Source: Chloroflexia bacterium
GTDB lineage: Bacteria > Chloroflexota > Chloroflexia > Thermomicrobiales > JALYUS01
Assembly: GCA_025924435.1 (NCBI GenBank)
Contig: JAICIL010000192.1
Span: 1 to 8,704, forward strand
Length of the DNA stretch: 8,704 bases
Direction: 5' to 3'
Under the pieces are notes generated by a model, which did no database searches, was not told the origin of the DNA, and was given only the letters and a program-made list of their open reading frames with translations. Below are positions 1 to 6,297 of this stretch, piece after piece. Made by a program: the position numbers and the translations under genes. Each line of letters starts with the position of its first letter. Position 1 is the first letter of the stretch.

Positions 1-155
1 GGGTGGGGGTACCCGCCCCCCCCCCGCTGCGGGGGTTTTACCCCCTGGGCAATTGGTTGGTTTGCGGGGGGGGGGGGTGGTCCCCCACCCGCCCCTACAC
101 AGCAACGGCCCATTGTTATCATGTGCGCACAAAACCTTATTTCACTCAATCCTTC
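1..155. other. Low-complexity contig end and short 3' flank, no gene
   Basis: About the first 100 bases are dominated by G and C homopolymers, including ten C at 16-25 and twelve G at 66-77, and do not resemble the coding sequence that follows. This pattern is typical of low-quality read ends extended into an assembly. Bases 100-155 are less biased and AT-richer and form the region downstream of the flippase-like gene stop. I see no hairpin with a T tract and no coding sequence here. Confidence 0.7.
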
Positions 156-1295
156 TTATTTCTTTCGGCTGAAGATGTAGATGACGAGGCCGATGAGCAG
201 GACGCTCCAGTAGCCGATCACGCGATCAATGACGGCGACGGAGGCGGCGGCGTTGCGCTCGACACCGACCCATTGCAGGATGCCGACGATCCCCGTCTCG
301 ACCGCGCCAAGCCCGGCGGGGGTGAGCGGGATCGTCGTCAGGAGCGAGGCGGCGAGCGCGACGAAGAGCGTCACGGCGAGCGAGACGTGGATATCGAGCG
401 CGCGGGTGATGAAGAAGACGCGCAACCCCTCCTGCGCCCAGATGATCGCCGTCAGCACAATCAGCGCGGGCCAGCGGCCGAAGGAGCCGAAAATCCCCTC
501 CTCCAGTCGCCGGTACTGCACGGAAATCTTCCTCGGCACGACCCGTTCGAGCAGCCCCTCCGCGCGCCGCAGGACGAGCAGGCCGACCAGACCGACGACC
601 GCGAGCACGCCGCCGAAGACGAAGAGCGTCACGGCGACGCGCGGCACTTTGCTGCCGAAGACGAGCACGCCGCTGACGACGAGGAAACTGAAGAGGCCGA
701 GGATGTCCATCAGCCGCTCGGCGAGGATCGTGCCGAACGTGCGCGTGAACGAGACGCCCGTCGCCTTCTTGAAGAGATAGCCCCGGTAGACATCGCCCAA
801 TTTCGCGGGCAGCAGCGTGTTCGCGAACCACGAGAGGACGACGATCTCCATCAACCCGTAGACATTCGGCGTCTCGACGCCGTGCGCGCGGTCATACCCC
901 GCGTTGCCCAGGATGATCTGCCAGCGCACGGCACGGACCGGAAACGAGAGATAGTAGACCGCGAAGGCGCAGAGGAGCAGCAGCGGGTTCGCGCCCCGGA
1001 CATTGCGCCACACCTCGCGGACATTGATGTTGAGGCGCATCACGACGAGCACGATGATGACGACGGCGATCAGGAACGAGAGGATCGTTCGGGGCTGCCG
1101 GAGACGCCGCGCGAACGAGATCCCCTCCTCCGCGACCGCCTCGCCGACATCGCCGTGCGTGCTGTGCGCCGGGTCTATCGCCTCCGGCGCGGGGTCGCGG
1201 CGGACGGCGCCGCGCGAGATGTCGTCCAGCGGCTCCGTGGCGCCGTCCGCGGGGTCAATCGGCGGGGCGGTCATCTTCGCCGCGGGATCAATCAC
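156..1295 (-). CDS. Lysylphosphatidylglycerol synthase TM / flippase-like integral membrane protein (UPF0104 family)
   Basis: This encodes a 379-residue polytopic membrane protein. An Ala/Pro/Asp-rich, probably cytoplasmic N-terminal stretch (residues 1-68) precedes several hydrophobic helices (about 71-87, 103-120, 146-163, 198-214, 222-242, 277-297, 304-322, 358-376). Family hallmarks are visible: ANTLLPAKLGDVYRGYL at 158-174, ERLMD at 193-197, and PLTPAGLGAVETG at 323-335. These match the LPG_synthase_TM domain shared by the MprF membrane module and many stand-alone glycolipid/lipid translocase-like proteins. There is no C-terminal aminoacyl-transfer domain, so lysyl-PG synthesis is unlikely. 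Transport or flipping of a lipid-linked substrate is inference. The start chosen is the GTG at 1295, because GAGGAA lies 7 nt upstream; an ATG at 1274 has no such site. It overlaps the epimerase stop by 8 nt, indicating translational coupling. Confidence 0.88.
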   Translation of the reverse strand: MIDPAAKMTAPPIDPADGATEPLDDISRGAVRRDPAPEAIDPAHSTHGDVGEAVAEEGISFARRLRQPRTILSFLIAVVIIVLVVMRLNINVREVWRNVRGANPLLLLCAFAVYYLSFPVRAVRWQIILGNAGYDRAHGVETPNVYGLMEIVVLSWFANTLLPAKLGDVYRGYLFKKATGVSFTRTFGTILAERLMDILGLFSFLVVSGVLVFGSKVPRVAVTLFVFGGVLAVVGLVGLLVLRRAEGLLERVVPRKISVQYRRLEEGIFGSFGRWPALIVLTAIIWAQEGLRVFFITRALDIHVSLAVTLFVALAASLLTTIPLTPAGLGAVETGIVGILQWVGVERNAAASVAVIDRVIGYWSVLLIGLVIYIFSRKK

Positions 1296-2247
1296 CGGAG
1301 GATTCCTCGGTGCGGTACCAATCGTAGAGCCGGGCGATGCCGCTCGCGATATCTGTCGTCGGGTTGTAACCGAGCGCCGCGCGCGCCATGCTGTTGTCCG
1401 CGAACGTCACGGGCAGATCGGCGCGCAACGCGGGCTGCCGCTCGATGATCGCCGGTCGCTCGACGATCCGCTCGATGATCTCAATCAGATCGCGGATCGC
1501 GACGGGATGCTCGTTGCCGAGGTTGAAGACCCGGAAGCCGTCCGGCGAATCGAGCGCGGCGAGGATGCCCGCCACGGTGTCGCCGATATAGGTGTAATCC
1601 CGCTGCACGGAGCCGTCGCCGCGCAACTGGATCGGGACGCCGCGATGCACGGCGTCCACGAAGCGATAGGTCGCGAGGTCGGGCCGGACGCGCGGCCCGT
1701 ACGCATTGAAGAAGCGGAGCGCAGTGACGGGCAGATCGTGCAGCGACGCGTAACTCCGCCCCATCGCCTCCACCGCCGCTTTCGTCGCGCCGTACGGGGA
1801 GACCGGTTTCAGCGGCTGATCCTCGCGGAATGCCGTCCCGCCCGTGTCGCCATAGACCGTCGAGGAGGAGGCGACGACGACATGCCGCGCGCCCGAATCG
1901 CGCGCGGCATCGAACACATTGATCGAGCCGAGGACATTGACGCGCGTGTACAGGTCGGCCCGCCCGACCGACGGGCCGACCGCCGCCATCCCCGCGAGAT
2001 GGATGATCGCCTCCGGCCGCGCCTCCGCGAAGACCCGCTGGAGCGCGGGCGCGTCCGTGATGTCGGAGGTTTTGAGGCTGAATTGCGGGTGTTCGGCGGC
2101 GCGCGCGATATTGCGCCGCTTGCGGGCGGCGGGATAGAGGAAATCGCTGAAGGAGTCGAGGGCGATCACCGCGTCGCCCCGCGCGAGCAATGCCTCCACG
2201 ACGTGACTGCCGATGAACCCCGCGCCCCCCGTGACCAGTACTCGCAT
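1288..2247 (-). CDS. NAD-dependent nucleotide-sugar epimerase (extended SDR; GalE / UDP-glucuronate 4-epimerase-like)
   Basis: This 319-residue cytoplasmic protein is of normal length for an extended short-chain dehydrogenase. The Rossmann glycine motif TGGAGFIG is at residues 6-13, an acidic residue at the end of beta-2 (D31) fits NAD binding, and HLAG is at 83-86. Active-site Ser (SSST, 127-130) and the YxxxK pair (Y152, K156) are intact. NAYGPR (181-186), QRDYTYIGD (215-223) and a C-terminal LGYNPTT segment (292-298) resemble UDP-sugar 4-epimerases, especially the UDP-glucuronate type. The STDEVYG signature of 4,6-dehydratases is absent. The exact sugar cannot be told from sequence. The ATG at 2247 is preferred because MRVLVTGG begins the fold directly and GGGAG lies just upstream; an ATG at 2265 is possible. 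A GTG at 2298 lies upstream of the proposed -10. It probably supplies a sugar nucleotide for envelope glycans or glycolipids handled with the downstream membrane protein. Confidence 0.93.
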   Translation of the reverse strand: MRVLVTGGAGFIGSHVVEALLARGDAVIALDSFSDFLYPAARKRRNIARAAEHPQFSLKTSDITDAPALQRVFAEARPEAIIHLAGMAAVGPSVGRADLYTRVNVLGSINVFDAARDSGARHVVVASSSTVYGDTGGTAFREDQPLKPVSPYGATKAAVEAMGRSYASLHDLPVTALRFFNAYGPRVRPDLATYRFVDAVHRGVPIQLRGDGSVQRDYTYIGDTVAGILAALDSPDGFRVFNLGNEHPVAIRDLIEIIERIVERPAIIERQPALRADLPVTFADNSMARAALGYNPTTDIASGIARLYDWYRTEESSGD

Positions 2248-2289
2248 GCGCTCCCGTACCCTCATCCACGACCGCCCCGCCGCCGGTGC

Positions 2290-2318
2290 AGTGTACACGA
2301 CGCCGTACGGACGGACAA
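2290..2318 (-). promoter_or_regulatory. Candidate sigma70-type promoter for the epimerase/flippase unit
   Basis: On the minus strand, TTGTCC (plus 2313-2318) and TACACT (plus 2290-2295) are separated by exactly 17 nt. Each matches the consensus at four of six positions. The predicted start of transcription is near 2283, giving a leader of about 35 nt before the ATG at 2247. This supports the short form of the epimerase. Confidence 0.5.
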
Positions 2319-2327
2319 ATGGGGGCC

Positions 2328-2403
2328 AGTAGTCGGTAGTCAGTAGACAGAACGGGACCGAATCCCCTGACTACCGACTACCGACTACCGACTACCGACT
2401 ACT
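2328..2403. repeat. GACTACC heptamer tandem repeat with inverted copy
   Basis: Four perfect GACTACC units (2369-2396) are followed by a variant GACTACT (2397-2403). Just upstream, 2328-2343 carries the reverse complement of this unit, matching 2367-2382 at 15 of 16 positions, so the element can fold into a long hairpin in several registers. Short heptameric tandem repeats of this kind are known as interspersed repeats in some bacterial genomes. It sits between two divergent promoters and has no coding potential I would support. Confidence 0.85.
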
Positions 2404-2409
2404 CGGTTA

Positions 2410-2442
2410 TTGACAGCCGCACGCACCATGCGGTACTACCGC
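2410..2442 (+). promoter_or_regulatory. Candidate promoter and overlapping operator for the M24 peptidase gene
   Basis: A perfect TTGACA (-35) at 2410-2415 is followed after 18 nt by TACTAC (2434-2439), a plausible GC-genome -10. A perfect 13-bp palindrome, GCGGTA-C-TACCGC (2430-2442), covers the -10, where a repressor could occlude RNA polymerase. The predicted transcript begins near 2446, about 60 nt before the start codon. The promoter call rests mainly on the perfect -35; the operator role is inference. Confidence 0.5.
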
Positions 2443-2507
2443 TCACACGCACGCAGTTCCCGCTTCTGCATCATCCGTTGGTTCGCAGCGAGACCGGGAG
2501 GACGATC

Positions 2508-3638
2508 ATGGCCCCATTCGACAGCGCGAAACTCGCAGACCTGATGGACGAGGCGGGCATGGACCTGCTGCTCGCCAGCACGCGCCACAATGTGCGCTAT
2601 CTGACCGGCGGCTACGTCTACCACTTCCACGAGCGCGGCCAGCGCATGGGTTCCAGCCAGTACCTCGCCTTCGTCGGCGTGCCGCGCGGGCGCGTCGCGG
2701 ACGCCTTCTACATCGGCGCGTCCGGCGAAAAGATGGGGCTGGATGTCCTGCCCCTGTGGATCGGCGAGCGGAACCTCGACGCGGGCGATGCATCCTCGTC
2801 CGCCGCCGCCGCCGCGATGATGGCGAAGTCGCGCGGCGCGGCGAGCGGCACAATCGGCGTCGAGATGCCCTTCCTCCCGGCGAGCGCGCTCTCGGCGCTG
2901 CACACCGGCCTGCCGGGCGCGACCTTCGTGGACGCGACCGACCTCCTGCACGAACTGCGCGCGATCAAGACGGGGGCCGAAATCGCCATCCTGCGCGACG
3001 TGTCGGACCATGTCGCCGGCGCGATCCAGGCGGGATTCCGCGCCGGTCGCGACGGCATCCCGACGCGCGAACTGGCCGCGACGGTGGAGAAGGAGATGGG
3101 CGCGCACGGCGTCACCTTCCTCTGGGCGTTCACGAACGCCGGGCCGGGCTACCTGCGCGCCCCCTCCGAGACGCGCTGGGAGCGCGGGCGGATGCTGCAC
3201 CTCGATTGCGGCGGCGAGGAGCGGGATTACCTCGCGGACATCTGCCGGATGGGCGCACTCGGCGAACCGTCCGCGCTCGGGCGGGAACTGACCGACGCCT
3301 GCCTGGAGATTCAAGGCGTCGTCCGCCGCCAACTGCGCGCGGGCATGACGTACGGCGAAATCGCCGCCGCCGCGCAGGACGCGCTGCAATCGAGCAGCCA
3401 CGCGACAATCGGCCGCATCGTCGCGCACGGGATCGGTATGGTTTCCCACGAGCAGCCGATGATCAACCGCCCCGAGCAGGCGGGCCGGACGCTCCGGAGC
3501 GGCCATATCCTCTCGCTCGAAACCGAGTTTCTCCATCCGGAGGTCGGCCACGTCAAGATCGAGGACACCATCGCCATCACGCCCGACGGCGCGGAAGGGC
3601 TTGGCGACCGGGGCCGCGAATTGCAGGTGATCGGCTGA
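2508..3638 (+). CDS. M24 family metallopeptidase (Xaa-Pro dipeptidase/aminopeptidase, creatinase fold)
   Basis: This 376-residue, probably cytoplasmic enzyme has an N-terminal creatinase-type domain (about 1-145) and a C-terminal pita-bread domain (about 150-376). Five metal-ligand positions expected for active M24 peptidases are present: D233 (HLDCG), D244 (YLADICR), H308 (HGIG), E338 (SLET) and E352 (IEDT). The second conserved His, H314 in SHEQP, is also present. This argues for a two-metal hydrolase, unlike creatinase, which lacks the metals. Likely activity is cleavage of Xaa-Pro dipeptides or peptides, but M24 also includes ectoine hydrolase-like and other amidohydrolytic enzymes, so substrate is open. 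The ATG at 2508 is chosen because GGGAGGA at 2496-2502 lies 5 nt upstream; a TTG at 2478 lacks support. It is monocistronic, divergent from the epimerase and convergent with the small genes. Confidence 0.92.
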   Translation: MAPFDSAKLADLMDEAGMDLLLASTRHNVRYLTGGYVYHFHERGQRMGSSQYLAFVGVPRGRVADAFYIGASGEKMGLDVLPLWIGERNLDAGDASSSAAAAAMMAKSRGAASGTIGVEMPFLPASALSALHTGLPGATFVDATDLLHELRAIKTGAEIAILRDVSDHVAGAIQAGFRAGRDGIPTRELAATVEKEMGAHGVTFLWAFTNAGPGYLRAPSETRWERGRMLHLDCGGEERDYLADICRMGALGEPSALGRELTDACLEIQGVVRRQLRAGMTYGEIAAAAQDALQSSSHATIGRIVAHGIGMVSHEQPMINRPEQAGRTLRSGHILSLETEFLHPEVGHVKIEDTIAITPDGAEGLGDRGRELQVIG

Positions 3639-3663
3639 TTCGGGATAGGCGACAACCAGAGAG

Positions 3664-3689
3664 GGGGAGCGAACCATAACTCGCTCCCC
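3664..3689. terminator. Bidirectional hairpin terminator candidate between convergent genes
   Basis: A perfect 9-bp stem, GGGGAGCGA (3664-3672) with TCGCTCCCC (3681-3689), encloses an 8-nt loop. It lies 25 nt after the M24 stop and 33 nt after the stop of the convergent 77-codon gene, the usual place for a shared terminator. T tracts are weak on both sides, so efficiency is uncertain. Confidence 0.6.
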
Positions 3690-3722
3690 TCCGCTTCTGA
3701 CCGTCCGTTGCTCGCGTCGGCA

Positions 3723-3956
3723 CTACGTCACTGTCGTTGCCGGATTCGTCGCCTCTGTCACGGGCGGCGCCAGCCGGAAGGCCAGCGCCTTGAGGAAGCG
3801 GGCCATGCGCTCGCGCCGCTTCCGGGCGCGCTCGGCATCCGCCCGCGCTCCCGCGTTTTCCATCGCCTCGGCGACCCATGCCCGCCCGAGCGCGCGTGCC
3901 GCCCGCTCGTCGAAAAGCCGGGCCGCGAGAATTTCATGCACGAGATTGTTTTCCAT
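3723..3956 (-). CDS. Small hypothetical protein, 77 aa, second gene of a small-protein pair
   Basis: I do not recognise a named family. The protein starts MENNLVHEILAARLF and is Ala/Arg-rich and mostly helical. A charged middle (ARADAERARKRRER, about residues 37-50) leads into an amphipathic segment MARFLKALAFRLAPP (about 51-65) and a Thr/Pro tail. No signal peptide or full membrane helix is visible. The C-terminal segment resembles that of the gene just upstream (AKALLALARRIAPAPPE), suggesting paralogy. The ATG at 3956 is chosen because AGAGGA lies 8 nt upstream; longer in-frame forms up to 4130 would overlap the preceding gene. It is 23 nt downstream of its partner, so the two are probably co-transcribed. 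Short Arg-rich proteins ending in such a segment occur in Chloroflexota and Actinobacteria, from general memory. Function is unknown. Confidence 0.68.
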   Translation of the reverse strand: MENNLVHEILAARLFDERAARALGRAWVAEAMENAGARADAERARKRRERMARFLKALAFRLAPPVTEATNPATTVT

Positions 3957-3979
3957 CGTTGTATTCCTCTCATCGCTCG

Positions 3980-4183
3980 TCACGACTGGGCGAGGGCATC
4001 CGCGCGCTGCTCGGCCTCCGGGGGGGCCGGTGCGATCCGCCGCGCCAGCGCGAGCAGCGCCTTCGCCATAGCCACGCGCGGCGAGCGCCGCATGGGCCGT
4101 TCGATCTTCCAGTCCTGCTCGTTGATCCATGCCGTCCGCCGCTGGTGCTCCGTGTAGTGCGCCCAGGCGTCAATCTCGTTCAT
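3980..4183 (-). CDS. Small hypothetical protein, 67 aa, first gene of a small-protein pair
   Basis: No recognised family. The N-terminal half (MNEIDAWAHYTEHQRRTAWI) is rich in aromatic and charged residues. A basic stretch PMRRSPR (about residues 30-36) is followed by an amphipathic helix AMAKALLALARRIAP (about 38-52) and an Ala/Glu-rich tail. It lacks a signal peptide or transmembrane helix. The helix and the R-x-AW-I/V-x-E motif earlier in the protein both have counterparts in the 77-aa product encoded 23 nt downstream. The ATG at 4183 is preceded by AAGGAG at a 6-nt spacing, one of the best ribosome sites in the window, and the aromatic-rich reading frame is unlike the Ala/Arg/Pro composition of spurious frames here. 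Longer in-frame starts reach into a terminator hairpin and are unlikely. Membrane-surface or nucleic-acid association is conceivable but unproven. Confidence 0.7.
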   Translation of the reverse strand: MNEIDAWAHYTEHQRRTAWINEQDWKIERPMRRSPRVAMAKALLALARRIAPAPPEAEQRADALAQS

Positions 4184-4219
4184 CTCCGTCTCCTTTTCAT
4201 CCCACATCGCCGACGCGAG

Positions 4220-4249
4220 CACCGCGATGCATCGAATGAACGCGCGGTG
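4220..4249 (-). other. Small stem-loop in the leader of the small-protein pair
   Basis: A perfect 7-bp stem (CACCGCG at 4220-4226 with CGCGGTG at 4243-4249) encloses a 16-nt loop about 36 nt upstream of the 67-aa gene's start. I find no convincing -35/-10 pair between this point and the upstream terminator. A role in regulation is possible but weakly supported. Confidence 0.3.
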
Positions 4250-4283
4250 AACGGAGATTCGGGGGAGGGGCGCCCTCACACAC

Positions 4284-4326
4284 AAAAAAGTCAGCGGCCA
4301 CGGTGTGAGTTTCCGTGGCCGCTGAC
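4284..4326 (-). terminator. Very strong intrinsic terminator, minus strand
   Basis: A perfect 14-bp GC-rich stem (4290-4303 with 4313-4326) encloses a 9-nt loop. It is followed on the minus strand by six T (A4284-A4289). This is a textbook Rho-independent terminator and the strongest in the window. No protein gene ends just upstream on that strand: the nearest is the substrate-binding protein at 4642, which already has its own terminator. It therefore either ends an unannotated small RNA or acts as an attenuator in the leader of the two small genes. Confidence 0.88.
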
Positions 4327-4560
4327 CGCGCATGATGCGCCCTTTAAGTGATACCCGGCCGTTCTTCCTCTGCTACCCAGTCTGCCGTGGTCCTCATCAT
4401 CCCATCACGTGCAGCCGCGTGAACCAGGTTCCCGTCCGGTCGTTGGTTGTCAATGTACGTCGCTCCTGTATGCCCCGCCTATTCTATGCCTTAACCAAGG
4501 CAAGAGGCGTGCCACGATGATGGATACCATCAAACGTCGGTCATTGCTCTACCGACCCGG
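4327..4560 (-). other. Intergenic segment with serial hairpins; candidate ncRNA or cis-regulatory leader
   Basis: This 234-nt stretch has no convincing protein gene. Read on the minus strand it shows, in order, a 6-bp stem pairing 4536-4541 with 4551-4556, a 6-bp stem over 4518-4532 (TGATGG/CCATCA), and a 6-bp stem over 4487-4502 (TGCCTT/AAGGCA). All lie before the strong terminator at 4284-4326. A minus-strand TTGACA occurs at plus 4448-4453 but has no good -10. I could not match the segment to a riboswitch, T-box or known sRNA class. The call as an RNA element is inference from serial hairpins plus an orphan terminator. Confidence 0.35.
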
Positions 4561-4586
4561 TAGCGCGGGCTGGAAAGCCCGCGCTA
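4561..4586. repeat. REP-like palindrome
   Basis: A perfect 10-bp inverted repeat, TAGCGCGGGC (4561-4570) and GCCCGCGCTA (4577-4586), surrounds a 6-nt loop. It adjoins the terminator of the ABC operon but has no T tract of its own. GC-rich palindromes of this form are commonly dispersed as extragenic repeats, so other copies in the genome are expected. Confidence 0.6.
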
Positions 4587-4592
4587 TCGAGC

Positions 4593-4614
4593 AAAAGGGG
4601 GCCTTGCGGCCCCC
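4593..4614 (-). terminator. Intrinsic terminator of the sugar ABC operon
   Basis: A 7-bp stem, GGGGGCC (4597-4603) with GGCCCCC (4608-4614), has a TTGC loop. On the minus strand it is followed by four T. It starts 28 nt after the stop codon of the substrate-binding protein gene, so it fits as the operon's 3' end. Confidence 0.75.
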
Positions 4615-4641
4615 CGGATGATCCAACCGATCGCGCGCGGA

Positions 4642-6297
4642 TTACCCGTTCGTGAGGTCGTCGTTGACCTTCGACTGAATCTGCTTCGCGGCGTCGGCGG
4701 CGGTCAGTTGCTTGTTGAGCAACTGCGTCTCGGCGTTCTCGATGTCCGTCCGCGCCTTCGTCCAGCCGGCCGGTTGCGGCTCGCCCTTGCCGTCCTGCGC
4801 GATGTCGAACGCGGCGCGGTTGAGCGGCTTGCCGCTGACGAATGTCTTGAAGGCGTCCGACTCGGCGGCGGACTTGCGCACGGGCAGATAGCCGGATTGG
4901 ATGGACCAGTAGGCCGTGACATCCTTCGAGGTGAAGTACTTGAGGAAGAGCCACGAGGCCAGTTGCTTCTCGGGCGTGGACTTGAAGACGATCGCGTTCG
5001 CGCCGTAGAGCGCCGTCTTCGGGTTGTTGAGATTGTCCGCTCCTTGCGGGATGACGGTGCCGCTCCAGGCGAATTTGTCGCCCTTCGTCGGGTCGTTCGG
5101 GTCCTTCTGCATCGCGGCGCCAATGTACGCGCGGCCGGTGCTGGAACCGACGAAGAACGGGGCGTCGCCATTCGTGAAGATGGATTGATCCTCATTGTTC
5201 TTGGTGTCAATCGTGAACGCGGTGCCCGCCTTCGCCATGTCCTCGATCACCTGGAGGGCGGAGAGCGCCTGCGGCGAGTCGAACTTCGCCTTCTTGTTGT
5301 CCGGCGTGATCACCTCGCCGCCGAAGGAGAAGACCATGCCGTCAATGACGGACGCATCCGTCCGCATCGGGAAGCCCTTCTTGCCGGCCTTCACCGTCGC
5401 CGCCGCCTGCGCCTTGAACTCGTCCCACGTCTTGGCGGGGCCGTTGAAGCCGACGGACTTCAGCAGGTCCGCGTTGTACCACATCATCAGGACGGACGAG
5501 GTGAAGGGGGCGGAGAGAATCTGGTTCTTGAAGTCGGGGTAGATGTTCCGGTCGAGGAAGCCGGGGAAGATGTCCGAGAGATCGTCCTTCGTCCAGCCGT
5601 AATTCTTGCTGTTGATGTACGGCGTCAGGTCGAGGAGCGCGTCCGCCTGCTGGTAGTTGGCGACGTTGTTCTCGTAGCCGACGGCCATCGCGGGCACCTG
5701 CTTCGCCTGGATGCCGACCTGAATCTTCTGCGCGATCGTGTTGTAGTCGCCGATGTACTGCGGGGTGACGGTGATGCCGGGGTTGGCGGCGTTGAAGTCC
5801 GCCGCGATCTTCTTCAGCGCGTCCTCGTTCTGCTTCGTCTGGACGTGCCAGAAATCCACCTGGACGGTCTTGCCCTTCAGGTCCACCTTGTCAACGTCGC
5901 TCCCTTGCCCCGCCGTGGTCGCGAATTTCTGCGCGACGACGGACTGCCCGGCGGCGAGTTTCGAGGTGTCAATCGTCCCGGCGGCGGCCGAACCGCTGGC
6001 GGTCGTCGCGCTGCTGGTCGTCGAGCCGGAAGCGGAGGCGGCGGTGCCGCTCGCTGAGGTCGAGACGGCGGGCGCGCTCGTGCTCGCCGCGCCGGTCACG
6101 CTGCTCGCGGCCGGTTTCGTCGCGGCGGTCGTCGTCGCCGCGCCGGACGCCGGGGCGGTCGTGGCGGCCGGCTTCGGCGTCTCGGTCGCCTTGCTGCTCC
6201 CGCAGGCCGCGAGGATGGCCGCCGCCGCGCCCCCGGCGATGCCGCCGAGCAACGCCCGCCGGTTCAGTCGCTTGCCAAACAGTGCGCTGTCACTCAC
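4642..6297 (-). CDS. Carbohydrate ABC transporter substrate-binding lipoprotein (family 1, CUT1 type)
   Basis: This 551-residue extracytoplasmic protein captures the substrate for the two upstream permeases. The N-terminus carries a twin-arginine-like segment (KRLNRRALLGG, 9-19), a short hydrophobic stretch, and a lipobox ending at C32 (LAAC). It is therefore probably exported, perhaps by Tat, and lipid-anchored. Residues 33-109 are an unusually long Ala/Thr/Ser/Pro linker. The binding fold runs from about 140 to the end: VDFWHVQTKQNEDALKKIAA (147-166), MMWYNADLLKSVGF (271-284), TWDEF (290-294), and the family's late SGYLPVRKSA (468-477). This matches UgpB/MalE-like family 1 proteins; substrate is not determinable. 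The GTG start at 6297 has AAGGAG 7 nt upstream. It is last in the operon, separated from the permeases by a palindrome-rich spacer. Confidence 0.92.
   Translation of the reverse strand: MSDSALFGKRLNRRALLGGIAGGAAAAILAACGSSKATETPKPAATTAPASGAATTTAATKPAASSVTGAASTSAPAVSTSASGTAASASGSTTSSATTASGSAAAGTIDTSKLAAGQSVVAQKFATTAGQGSDVDKVDLKGKTVQVDFWHVQTKQNEDALKKIAADFNAANPGITVTPQYIGDYNTIAQKIQVGIQAKQVPAMAVGYENNVANYQQADALLDLTPYINSKNYGWTKDDLSDIFPGFLDRNIYPDFKNQILSAPFTSSVLMMWYNADLLKSVGFNGPAKTWDEFKAQAAATVKAGKKGFPMRTDASVIDGMVFSFGGEVITPDNKKAKFDSPQALSALQVIEDMAKAGTAFTIDTKNNEDQSIFTNGDAPFFVGSSTGRAYIGAAMQKDPNDPTKGDKFAWSGTVIPQGADNLNNPKTALYGANAIVFKSTPEKQLASWLFLKYFTSKDVTAYWSIQSGYLPVRKSAAESDAFKTFVSGKPLNRAAFDIAQDGKGEPQPAGWTKARTDIENAETQLLNKQLTAADAAKQIQSKVNDDLTNG

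Noticed and set aside
3..1448. Long plus-strand open frame (481 codons) opposite the flippase-like and epimerase genes
   Set aside because: Its translation is a low-complexity Asp/Glu/Arg/Ala string with no motif, it begins in the artefactual contig end, and it is antisense to two genes with clear family signatures. Long antisense frames are expected in GC-rich DNA.
2369..2403. Possible CRISPR array
   Set aside because: The 7-bp units are directly adjacent with no spacers, so it is a simple tandem repeat.
2436..3677. 413-codon minus-strand frame antisense to the M24 peptidase
   Set aside because: Arg/Ala/Asp-rich composition without domain signatures, while the plus strand carries all M24 metal ligands and an ideal ribosome site.
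4536..4586. tRNA-like GGTAGAGC string on the minus strand
   Set aside because: It resembles a D-arm fragment, but there is no matching acceptor stem, anticodon arm or TPsiC loop at the right spacing.
4332..4621. Short plus-strand open frames of 62 and 70 codons in the intergenic region
   Set aside because: They run through hairpins and the operon terminator, have no good ribosome site, and show no recognisable protein character.
4618..6057. 479-codon plus-strand frame antisense to the substrate-binding protein gene
   Set aside because: It is a Leu/Arg/Val/Gly-rich shadow of the lipoprotein gene, and the sense strand has a coherent signal peptide, lipobox and family motifs.
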